Assembly: GCA_027605045.1 (NCBI GenBank)
Contig: JAQFWX010000001.1
Coordinates: forward strand, 1,364,001 to 1,428,000
Direction of reading: 5' to 3'
DNA: 64,000 bases
Source of the DNA: Phallus indusiatus
Taxonomy: Eukaryota > Basidiomycota > Agaricomycetes > Phallales > Phallaceae
Below, one piece after another: positions 33,035-43,524 of the stretch; the stretch's first letter is position 1, and every line of letters starts with the position of its first letter. A program made the translations under genes and the position numbers. The notes beneath the pieces were generated by a model. The model saw nothing but the letters and a program-made list of their open reading frames with translations. It had not been told where the DNA came from and did no database searches.

Positions 33035-33119
33035 TCTTTTTTAACACCAAAGGCGTTAAAAACAACCCGCCGCTGTATTAAGCAAGCGAAATTAACCCTT
33101 CCTATTACAGGAGGATTCA

Positions 33120-34627
33120 ATGGCTCCTACTACCAGGAGTCAGAGTGCACCAGATCGTGGTACACCTGATTCCAATCAGCCTGACCCACCCGGGCCAGTG
33201 CAAACCGAAAATCTGTCAGGGTACGTGCTAGGACCATAAGGGCTAATCTAGTATATTGTGCGTATAGTATAGACATATATGCTGACCTCCGCGTTATCAT
33301 ATCCATCGTACGGTACCCGGTATGCCGGTCCGTATTATCCTCCCGTATTCTCCCATACTTTCCCCGTTTCTCCGTATGCTCCATACTGTCACCATCTTCC
33401 TTTCTACTCCTGTTTCTCATTCATCATCGACTGCCTCCCTTCCTAAGTTCCTATTGGTAGAGATAGCCCACTCATGTATATATATACACCTGTGTGCGCA
33501 AGAGTAGCTCCTTGCGTTATTATAGATTGGACTACTGGGTTATATTGTCCGATCCTTAAGTCTAAACCGCTGAACAATCGTGTCCTTACAAAATCCCGAC
33601 CCGTCTAGGGAAGGAACCCTCGAAGGAGAGTCATCCACATGGGAGAGAGTGGATGCATCAACCCAAAATCCCACTCGTCCTGCGTCGCAGACGATGGAAC
33701 ATCAGCCTCAACTTGCTGATGAAGAAGATGAGGACGTAAAGTCCGTAGCATCAGGTCGCTCCAGACTTAGCATCAGGAGCGATAGGTCCATCTGAAGGGA
33801 CGAGGCCATGAACGCTGTTCACGCATTGTTACTCGATGGTGTGAGGAATGGGAATATGTCCCCGTCAGAACTGCAGAGACTAGCTCAATTAATTGAGAAT
33901 GTCAATGCAGGAGTTGAAAACCTCGAGCCAGAGTTTGTTACTACGGGCTCTGACAGGGACCAGGTCAGGACAACAGACTTGTCTCCTGAAGCAGAGCCTG
34001 CACGAGCACGCTCTGACAAAGGAAAAGCAGAGTGGTAGATCCGCCTGCACCAGGTACTGGATCTACTCGTCCTAGACCAGCAGGGCCGACGAGTCGCCTT
34101 GCCTATCAATTCACTAACCCAGCCCCACAAGCTAGGTTTGTTACACCGACAGGACCGACATATGCCAGTCCGTCACCAGTGACAGCTGGCAATTCCCAAT
34201 CCCCTGAGCCTGCACCAACAGGCACCAGGCAACATTCCCAGAACGTTACCCCAGGACCGAGTATGCGTCCTGTTAGACCTCCCACTCAAGGAGCTACAGC
34301 ATATACAGCTCCTAGGAATCCCGGCCCCGAGATAGAGGCTGGCAGAGAAACAGTGAGACGGATGCACCGTTTCACAAGACAACCGCCTCACGAGTCTGAC
34401 ATGGTTGGTGACTATATCGATACCGAGATAGCCATGCAACTGGTGAACCAGTCGCGAAATGGAGCACCCCCACGAGAGGATGCTGAAGTGGTCGCTCAAG
34501 CTGCCCTCAAATACCAGAGGATAGCAGGGTTACTCTCCGACAGAGCAATCCGTACACATGCACGGGCTGTGGAGGCGGCCACTAACACACTCGAGGAAGC
34601 TGTAGCAGGCTCCCTCGAGACTGACAC
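33120..34627 (+). pseudogene. gag: Gag remnant of the third Ty3-like element
   Basis: ATG at 33120 (MAPTTRSQSAPDRGTPD). The reading is interrupted by LTR C (33214-33590) and resumes in frame after removing it (VQTEN-PDPSREGTLEGE). An in-frame TGA occurs at 33793-33795, then NAVHALLLDGVRNGNMSPSE, then a -1 shift near 34030 to ...RPAGPTSRLAYQFTNPAPQA... and a helical region IETGRETVRRMHRFTR-like to 34627, where another LTR cuts it off. No zinc knuckle or pol remains. The low-complexity Pro/Thr/Ser character fits a gag N-terminal region. The assignment rests mainly on its place after an LTR and leader. Confidence 0.65.
33214..33590 (+). repeat. Solo LTR (family C), TSD AAATC
   Basis: 377 bp, TGTCAGGGTACGTGC to GTGTCCTTACA, flanked by AAATC at 33209-33213 and 33591-33595. 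Its start resembles families A and B. It lies inside the gag remnant and is therefore younger than that element. Confidence 0.9.
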
Positions 34628-34889
34628 TGTAACGGTTCCACTATGAGCAGTGGACTACTATTAACCATAGTACATATTCGTATATATACATTTGTATGCA
34701 GACGATCATCGTCTGCCCAAGTACCTAGTATTATGTAATGTACATAGGCGCCGTCACACCTGTAAATACCGTGTAATGGTAAAGGCGCTGGCAGCCTTTC
34801 TTACCTGCACTTGCAAATATACAGCTTTATACTGTTTGTTGTGAGTCTGTAAGAACCGGGCTAATCGTAAACTGTAACGAAACGTTACA
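34628..34889 (+). repeat. Diverged LTR of the 264-bp family, no TSD
   Basis: 262 bp from TGTAACGG to ACGTTACA, clearly the family of retrotransposon 2 but with roughly a dozen or more differences. Flanks GACAC and TGGTC do not match, so it is a truncation or recombination product, for example an LTR whose element deleted into the neighbouring gag remnant. Hairpins are kept: TCCACT/AGTGGA carries paired changes relative to TCCGCT/AGCGGA. Confidence 0.88.
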
Positions 34890-35139
34890 TGGTCTGACTG
34901 AAAACTTCTTAGAACTTTTGTCGCCCATTCAGGCTGCATCGGCTGCTCGTCTATTTTTGGTATTGATCCTTTGAGTGAGAGTTGAACCTAAAATGTGATT
35001 ATGTAATCCCAAATGAATTATATACTTCGTTAAATAATATATGATAATTATCTCAATTCATTCCAGATACGAATCATACGATACCGGAGTTTATGAACCC
35101 ACTGTGTCGTATATTTACCAAAAGAAGACAAAGTAACCT
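34890..35139 (+). other. Possible 3' exons of an unidentified host gene
   Basis: Directly after the LTR the plus strand reads GLTENFLELLSPIQAASAAR then LFLVLIL, a plausible intron to TTCATTCCAG near 35066, and RYESYDTGVYEPTVSYIYQK to a stop near 35136. The rest of the gene is missing. Identity unknown. Confidence 0.3.
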
Positions 35140-35147
35140 AGCTGTTG

Positions 35148-35709
35148 TAAGGCTCTCAACGGGTTAGAGGTCGCACAGGTTTAACCTGCAGGTACCTGTA
35201 TCCGTACCCGCAGGTCACGGGTACCCGTCACACAGGTACCCGGCGCCTAATCGACCCGGGTCGGGTACAGGTAGCCATTTTCGAAACCACGGGTACCCGT
35301 GCTAACCCGCCCTATAAGACATAGTGACAGGTGGGTGATTTTTGAGTGGTGTTTGTCGTGATTTTTTTTTTATTTTGGCTCTAGAGAGCTCAAATCTTAC
35401 TTAAAATGGAAATAAAAAAATATGCCAACAATATTTTTTAATTCTCTACAAGATGAGTTGGGCGCTTAAATAAGCGCCCATCTCGCTTAATAACTTAATC
35501 TAGTAACATCTAGTCACACGTGACATTACCTGCAGGTAACACACAGGTACCTGCAGATTACCTGTTGTCACAGGTTGACCTGCCTACCCGCAGGTTGTCA
35601 CGTGACCTGCGGGTCAAAACCCGGGTCAGGTCGAGGATACCCAAATTTTTGACACTGACCCGCGGGTACGGGTACCCGTACCCGCGGATCCAACCCGTTG
35701 AGAGCCTTA
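35148..35709. mobile_element. hAT-type MITE 2, TSD AGCTGTTG
   Basis: 562 bp with terminal inverted repeats TAAGGCTCTCAACGGGTT, flanked by AGCTGTTG at 35140-35147 and 35710-35717 (8 bp, hAT type). Subterminal zones are dense in GGGTACCCG/CAGGTACCTG repeats. The core (about 35354-35479) with palindrome 35460-35479 is the one found in MITE 1. The hAT-like fragment at 5711-6312 has the same kind of subterminal repeats and a similar terminus. Confidence 0.92.
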
Positions 35710-35717
35710 AGCTGTTG

Positions 35718-35959
35718 TAATAATAAACCTAAGGATATGTTAAAAAAACGAAACCAATTGATATTAACCTAGACCTGTGTTAACAAACCTGTAAACAACT
35801 TTTAAAATTGACCTCATCTCAAAATAAGGCCGGCTCATAATTAAAAAAACGTTTGTAAAAGCTTTGAGCTAGATTTTTAAGCTTTATAAACTGCCCCGAA
35901 GCTTACAGCTTTTTTTGGTTTATAAAGGTTTAAAAACCTATTTGGATTTTTGTGACACA
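35718..35959. other. AT-rich spacer without recognisable gene
   Basis: AT-rich sequence between MITE 2 and the truncated membrane-protein relic T3. I see no gene or repeat boundary in it. Confidence 0.4.
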
Positions 35960-36488
35960 GTATATGTAAAAATAGAAAGAATGTCCAATACCCAAGCCAA
36001 TATGTTACAAGGTCTTCAAGGTTGTGATTTCAGCGGATTCAAGGTATGTATAAGAGCATTTACCTTCCAGACTTCAGGAGAGTACATTGATAAAATACCA
36101 CTGGCATAACTATGTGTGCTCACTTACCGGTAGGAAGTTTAATACGATGCCAAGCCCCTGGGGCAGCAAATTTCCGTATCGTGCAAAAATGTACAATAAT
36201 GTGGGCAAGCTGAATGGCTTGGACCATATATGCCCTCTTTCCTGAGAAAATCTTATCAGAGTAGTATAAAAACTCAATGCTAGAGGTTTCGCTGTGTTAG
36301 TGAGACTTTCTTACGACCTTGTATTGCTCACCTGTTGCACTGAAAAGCACCAAGCTGTAAACATAGCTAATCTCATCATCATATCAGATGTAACGACGGG
36401 CACAAGACAGGATTGGAGCATACGTTTCATAGACGCCTTGAATAATCTCTGTAGTTAAAGCATCTACAGTAGTATTTGTGCTGTTCAT
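35960..36488 (-). pseudogene. DUF6533-like membrane protein relic T3, 3' truncated
   Basis: Minus-strand copy starting MNSTNTTVDALTTEIIQG at 36488 and running through the first exons and the DUF6533-like segment. It ends abruptly near 35960 inside the second intron/third exon region, so the helices and tail are missing. It belongs downstream of DUG2-like copy D3. Stops are present. Confidence 0.6.
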
Positions 36489-36834
36489 AGTATGGGAGGA
36501 TATTATAGAATTGAGACTTGAAGTAGTCAACCTCAGTGCTGAGAACCTGGAATTTTTACTAACATTCAAAACGTCCTTATATACAATATTTGAATCATGT
36601 ATCGAATCATTTCAATCGTCACACATTCAAGCTCAAATATTTCTTGAAACAAAGGCTTTCGATGGAACGTGATGGTTACAGTATCACCAGATTGTCAACT
36701 GAGAGGAGCCGATATTCGTGGTATGGAGTACACAAGCCTTATGATAAAAGAATTTCACCTTCATTGAGTCAAATGGGCTGCCATCATCATGATACTCCAA
36801 TAAAAACAAATCTCATATCAACGAGAACGAATTA

Positions 36835-38399
36835 CAGTGACTTACAAAACTGTTCACGCGCCTGTCACTTTTCGCGCGCAACATGAATAACTAGTCAAAT
36901 AAATTAGTATAAATTCTGAAAATATTTGAGTAGAAAGTCTAATATAATATCTAAATTTCGTACTATTTGTCCTAAGAGTGAAAATCAATAATGCTTGGGC
37001 TATTCACATTTCTTTGACATTGGTTCATGTGAACAGTTTTGATCCCTGAGGCCAAAATAGCGAGAAAATATAATTATCACCACAATTGTTATTAGATACC
37101 GGCTTCGATAGTCTGGTAATATAATATTCTATATCGAATGAATAATTCCAATGCGAAACATAATCTAAATATGTTGTTTTATTATTGTTAAAACATCATT
37201 CTTCTACCGGACTGCTTTATTGTTTTTCCCAGACTCCTGTTAGCTTTCATCCTATGTTTGTCTAATAAAGGATGTTTATTTCATCTTTTTAAAAAGGTTT
37301 GAGTCATTATTTCCCAGAAAATTGTATGCTGAGGGTCGCTGTATGTTGTTTGGTCCATGTTGTCCCCCTTGTATGCACACCAAATTTTATGTTAAGACGC
37401 CTTAATACTAATTATATTAAAATTGATGCTGTATTTAAGTTTATAGTAATATATTGCAACTAATAACAAGTAGGTTTACAACAATTTCAGTCTCCTATGG
37501 GTTGGGAGGACTATTTAACTGCAGTGGCTGCTCACAGAAACTGACATGATCCTTGTTTGACTAGAGAGGGTGTTAGAAATCAGTTAGAGAGCTTCCATAT
37601 TGCTTTTAAATATTTTAGAAACAATATTGAGAACAAAGTACCCATAGTTTCTAAGAACTCAATGCTATGTATTTTTAGATTATTCCGGTCTCCAGCTAGG
37701 CTAGCATACTCAGCAAAACCTGATTCATGCCAAAACCATAAAGGTATTCATATGAATGACATTCTTATAGTAATTAACACATATATTTACAATTTACAAA
37801 GTAGTTTTATCAAAGAAAAAATACCTTCAAGAGCCGGGGGAACAGTACTAAAACAAGGCTTTTTGACCAGGTAGCTAACATGAAAATAACAAACCCGATC
37901 AATGGTATGCATTAAAATCATTTCAAAACAAATTACTTAACATATTGAAATGTATCCCAATTATTAAATGTTATTTTTTTTCTGAAAAATCATATGATGA
38001 CATAGTAAACACACTTCCTGGGCATGATCTCCACAAATGACTCATAATTAGCCTCAGGACAAAATAATGACAATGGTTATCATAGGAATAGATTATTAAA
38101 ACATATATCAGCAATATATAATTTTTTTAGACTCTTGAGATACAGAAATAAGGTTGGAATATAGGTATTTGTTACTTTTTTCACTCTGCAATCAAAACTG
38201 TTCACATGAACCAATGTCAAAGAAATGTGAATAGCTCAGGAAATTTTGATTTTCACTCTTAGCACAAATAGTACGAAATTTATATATTATATTAGACTTT
38301 CTACTCAAATATTTTCAGAATTTATACTATTTTATTTGGCTGGTTATTCGTGTTGCACGCGAAAAGTGACAGGCGCGTGAACAGTTTTGTCAGTCACTG
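36835..38399 (-). mobile_element. TA-flanked DNA transposon copy 2 (1.57 kb, decayed)
   Basis: Same family as 23486-25048. TA at 36833-36834 and 38400-38401, long imperfect inverted repeats, and the same minus-strand relics (ASLAGDRNN near 37690-37720; PEANYESFVEIMPR near 38035-38075). All four terminal motifs read CAAAACTGTTCAC (36845-36857, 37029-37041, 38193-38205, 38377-38389), where copy 1 has GTACAC. It splits the spacer between D3 and T3, so it landed after that unit had formed. Confidence 0.82.
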
Positions 38400-38597
38400 T
38401 AAAACAACTTGCGCTCATTCTAAATTTTTGATATGTATAAGCCCTAGACCCAGTATTCTTGTGCTCCCTTCTCACAACTGAGCCGCTTGCTAGCGAAAGC
38501 ATTTCAAACGTATGTACGTTAATAATAAACCATAATAATCTGGTAAGTCGTGGGGAGTATGGCAAAGGGAAGTGTCAGCACCCAGCCCGCAACTTAT

Positions 38598-41500
38598 TTA
38601 AGGCTCCAACCCGCCAGATGACAACTCAGCAGACACAACAAGTAAAAACCGCTCCACAACAGATTTCCTGTAACCAAGGTCGATCAGCGAGATGCGTTGA
38701 TTGGCAAGATGAGCTTGATACTATACAACAGAAAATGGAACCTTCGAAAAAGAAGCAGCAACGCAAAGACATCATCATCACTTACCGAATTCTGTACCGT
38801 AGGTAAATGCAACCTGGAACATCCGAACTCCTTCGAAAATAGCACAGAAGAGATACACTAAATAAAGTTTGAATTCAATATGCACAACACAAAAAAAAAA
38901 CCGGCCACGTAACGCATCTAACCCCTCTTTCTCTTATCCATATCAGTTTAATGCCCCATTCTTCATCCACCGCTTATTCGAGGATTTTGAATACTGACTT
39001 TGTAAATTTCCTAACCACCAATCCGCCCTTCTGTCAATACTGTTCTACAAGAAAAACACCACGACCATCCGATATATGAAGACAAGATTGAGAAGAGGAG
39101 AGACCATACTTTGAAGAGTATCGTTAGACCGGAGTTTCGCAAAACTCTCTTTAACATGCGACACAAGTGCACTTCCTACCGTCTCCAATTTTTGATCTCG
39201 TACAACCAGAGTGAACGATTTCGCGCGAACTCCGGCTGGTATACCAATAAAATATATACCTCAAAGCATAAATTGAGTGATTCACCGAGTTTGTCTGTTA
39301 AAGTTGATAAAGTGTGAATATTTCGTGTTCAGCTTTTGTACACTGACGAACGTGGTCGTCTCAAAATGAAAATATTAGGATTGAGTAGCTTTGGGACAGA
39401 ACGAACGACGGACAGAATCCGGGTATAAAAACTTTCTATCTATCCCCATCAACAAGTCCCCATCAACAAGTCCAGCAAAATCTTTAACTTAGAAGCGTTG
39501 TCAGAAAGCTGATTAATGAAAATACGAACAAACAACATACACGTCGCACATCGGTTTATCCAACACTTCCACTTTCAACACCCGAATGCAAATCACGCAT
39601 GGAATTGAATACGTCAACGGTACCATGAACGACGCCTCGCAATCCGTACGTAATGCAAGGCGTATCTTCACCGATCCAACCCAAAACACTATATTCAAAT
39701 CAGATCTCAGATCAGCTACTAACCCTTCCAAACAAAAACTTTATTTTACCTGACCAACAAAGCATCAATCTCCCCAGTAGATTCCTATCCAATCATTAAC
39801 ATCATTTAAGTCCCAAAAAATCAACCCTCTCACCTTATATTCCCTAATAACTCCTTCAAAACCACTCCCTGCCTCTTCCTCCCCCTGAATCAAAAACACA
39901 ACATTACACCATAACAAACGCCGTCTCAACAAATTCGACGCAGCACACGCAACAGCCAAACTAGGTCCTTTGTTATCAGACACACCACGACCGTATAAGT
40001 AACCATTTGCACCGTTTAATTCGAATGAGCACGTTTTCCATGGTCTGTGTGGAGCTCAGATCACGTCGTAGTGCCTAATTTGCAAATTCAGAAGAACACC
40101 TAAAAAGGGGGACGAGGGAAACACGCACCCCTACGTACCCGCACTCGTAGAAGACAATACGTAGTTTTGGTTTATCGTATGAACTTACTACTCCAAGTCC
40201 TTTAAACGTCGCTAGCACAACCGGGTTTGTTCCCTGTCCAGTCGCAATCTGCCGGCCGCAGAATGAGTTGCACTTTTTTTTGTGGATCCACTGTCACCAG
40301 TCACCTTACCATTTTTGCATCTGCGCCAACGCTAAACAACGCTTGAGGCATACCTCAACTTGTCTACAATCCTCCCGATGTTGTTGACTATTGCTTGCGA
40401 ACGGAAGTGAAACGAATGACGAAAGCGATTTCATGAGTGGACCTAATAAAGCACAGGCAACGAGAAGTTGAGACTTTAATACATATCTAAGGTCGGGTGA
40501 AGAATTCGGTTTTACCATGCATATATGCTCCGCCCGCGTTACATAAGATCCCGGACGCAGTAAAGGCAACACTACCCATATACAAGCTCAAGTCAAACTT
40601 ACATAAGATTTGGATTAAAAGAAACGTGACGTACCATGACATTGTTGTCTTTTCCGCCGGTAATAAGACACCACTTATTTGTAGACTTTCTTGACTTCCC
40701 CATTACGATCATCACTCTTCTTATCTGCTTGTTGATGTTGTTGAAATGACAATGAAGAGGGCTGTAAAGGTCATATAATCATGTGACGTGGAGGATAAAA
40801 TGATTCCAGAATGTGCGTGCCACGCCGCACATGCAAATTAGGCTGACTAGCGCTGAATAGGAGGGTTGAGTCAAATGGGAACGGTGTATGGACAGAAATA
40901 AACAAATACAATGCCTGTATCCAGCTATTGGCGCAACACGTCTATAATCCAAATTGACCATGAACATAGCCAACACGTCCGAATTCTAGTAACACAATTC
41001 GGAGGACGTGAACCTAAACCTGACCCCGAATTTACATATCTCTTGAGTCATAATAAGCCTAACAAGATTCTTGATATCCAAATCACAAAGAGCAACACAC
41101 CCATCCTGACATCCCGCACAAATTGTGTCTCATCACGCGCCACGAGCAACAACACCCCTCCTTGATTACATTTAAACGCATCTAATACAACAGGTCTTGA
41201 GGCGTGCTGCTGCAAATCCATATCTTGATAGATCCATCTCCACCGCCAGTAATAAGCAGAATATCTACGTCAAATTCAGCCTGAACATTTTCATGTCCTT
41301 TTTTTCTTGTAGTCGTTCCTGGTGTTATCGGTGTCGGTCGGTTGCGCCTGCAAGAAGACTAGGAAGCAGCGCCATACAATAGATATACCCCTAATGTGCT
41401 GAGTGTATAACATTCTGTGGTTCAACTTGGAGAATGCGTGGAGTGTGCGAGGGCAATTGAATGGCTGGCGTTGAGAATTCTGATTGAGTGAGGGATTGAG

Positions 41501-42370
41501 CTGGGGAAGAGAACGGGACGGCCTCAAGACGAGAAGTGTTGTCAAAGAAGCGGTGCCGTTTCTTGCGGTCGAGGGTTAGACTGGCGTTCCAGGTTTCGCC
41601 ATCTCCATCATCTCCGTCTATTTGGTCTATTTGATCGAATGAAGCCCAGTGGGTGTGGGTGTGGGTGTAGGCATGGTTGTCTAGGAGTAACGGCAGTGTT
41701 ATAGTTGTGGTTCGGTGCTTTGCGTCCGACGCTATCCCCGATGCAGTTTTGAAAGGTTGTACCGTTTTAGACTTGTATTTTGACATCCGAAATAGAGAGT
41801 GTTAAGTGTAGGTGAATATGCGAGCAAGACTGACATATGTCGCCTGCGAAAGTGTCGAGATGTGGACTAAGGATGTGGTAGCAAGCGAGGTCTGGCGTGG
41901 GTCATATTCTGACCGTACAGTCGCCTACGGGATCCTCAGAGCCAATTCAACAAGAGTGCGATGATAACTTATTTGAGGAGCTGAAAAGTCATTCACATTT
42001 TCTTCAAAGCGACAACGCAGCCTGTGCACCCATGGAGCATCGATTTTATTTGAAACATACAACGTTTAAAGACCTAAAGAAAAACCCTGGTCAGTCTAAT
42101 CGTTTAATCTCGCTGTCATTGTTAAGCACGTACATTAATGTCACTAGTTTGATAGCCCGCAACGATGTGAATCACATCTGTTGACGACCCCAGCACCGAA
42201 CTGGTCCGGTAATGATAAGTATGTGTCAGACGAGGTTGCGAGGAGTCGAGTGGTGCTTGGGAACAGAAGTGGGACAAAGCGAGTCGCACGTATCCGAGAT
42301 GAGACAGGACATGAATATGGGACAGAGACAGTGTCTGTGCTAGTTTGCAGTGCTTCTCGCCGTGGTGTAC
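38598..42370 (-). pseudogene. DUG2-like relic D3 (WD40 plus complete M20 region)
   Basis: Minus-strand, near full-length relic. WD40 region about 42180-40800. Then the peptidase: pre-domain helix near 40310-40460, an exon boundary splitting the metal-binding motif (FYE before the intron, HYDVI after it, acceptor AAATTAG near 40075), a TGA at 40058-40056 where family members read Ser (HYDVI-stop-APHRPWKTC), then ELNGANGYLYGRGVSDNKGP and SLAVACAASNLLRRR with FLIQGEEEAGSGFE (39765-40020), DLHSGVE-like and C-terminal pieces to 38598. The order and extent match D5. The Asp and Glu ligand region (GRGVSDNKGP, EEEAGSG) is intact in sequence, but stops and frame breaks occur throughout. Confidence 0.8.
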
Positions 42371-42393
42371 GATGACGCCCGTTAAATGTTATG

Positions 42394-42401
42394 TGACGTC
42401 A
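42394..42401. promoter_or_regulatory. CRE-like palindrome TGACGTCA upstream of D3
   Basis: Same octamer and similar relative position as upstream of D1, D4 and D5. Confidence 0.6.
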
Positions 42402-42990
42402 CACTGTCACATTTCCTTCAAAGCGTCGCTAAAGCGTCGAACGAACGATAAGGGGCGTACTTGACCGTAAGTGCTAAGTAAAAGATATTTATTGATCTTC
42501 TCTATGAGACGGGCTGCTTTTGAACACAAACCAGAAAGAACTGTTTAAAAAAATACTAGTTCGGGAAGCCCGTCTCGCTGGCGGGTGCACTGAGTAGCGT
42601 TTATCAATACGCTCACCAGGGTTTGACTAATACGGTGTTTTAATTAGGATTAGGATTTTTAGTGAATGAGATTAACGACTATGCATAGCTATATCGAGAA
42701 CTCGCCGAAAGTTAGACAATTGAGAAAACAAAGAAACAGCCAGATTAATTCATGTACATCGTCTCCAAACATCTACAGTTATAAAGATTATCAGAGAAGT
42801 GCAAAGAATTGAGAGTTGTTGAAAGGTTTTTCAATGTCAAGACATAGGATAAATAGGAAAGATACATGGCTCGTATCAGGAATAACATAAAGATTTCCAG
42901 AACAAACAATAGCAGTTCACCATAATAACAATCTGAATTGGAACTACATTAATTAATCATCATTTAGTAAAAATCACATACTGAAATACT
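42402..42990. other. D3 upstream region and T2' 3' flank
   Basis: Non-coding. 42430-42720 matches 53060-53340 in inverted orientation (upstream of D5). 42720-42990 matches the sequence after the T4 stop (52773-53060). It is therefore the unit-to-unit junction of the tandem pair. Confidence 0.6.
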
Positions 42991-43239
42991 CTATGCTTCC
43001 GTAGGTTGGGCGACATCCATGGCTAAAGGTAAACCATTAGGATCACTGTCGCCATCAAACAGGTTCTCCAAGTCCTCCATATTTCTTTCTCCAGGCGTGG
43101 CCATTTCCACAAGGAAAGATTGATGCACATGTTGAAAAATATTTGGGAATTTAAGCGAAGCTAGAGACATTTGGCTAGCTTCAATTTTGGCCAAATTGAG
43201 GCGACGAAGATCAAGAGTGAAATCGGCTACGAGAGTCAT
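42991..43239 (-). pseudogene. DUF6533-like membrane protein relic T2', last exon only
   Basis: Minus-strand fragment encoding only the cytosolic tail (ADFTLDLRRLNLAKIEASQM ... DVAQPTEA, stop at 42991). All membrane helices are gone: it joins directly to the DUG2-like spacer at about 43240, a deletion of roughly 1.5 kb relative to T4. The tail itself is open. Confidence 0.65.
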
Positions 43240-43524
43240 TACTCAAGCCTTATGGTGCTAAAAGAATTTCACCCTCATTGAGTCAAATGGATTGCCATCG
43301 CCATAATACTCCAACGAAAACAAATTTCATATTAATGAGAATGAATTGGAAAAACTGGTGCTTATTTTAAATTTTTGATATATATAAACCCTCGACCGAG
43401 TATTCTTGTGCTCCCTTATCGTAACTGAACCGCTTGCTAGCGAAAACATTTCAAACGTATGTACATTAAAAATGAACCATAATTTGGTACGGCGTGGGGA
43501 GTATGGCAAAAGGAAGTGTCAGTA

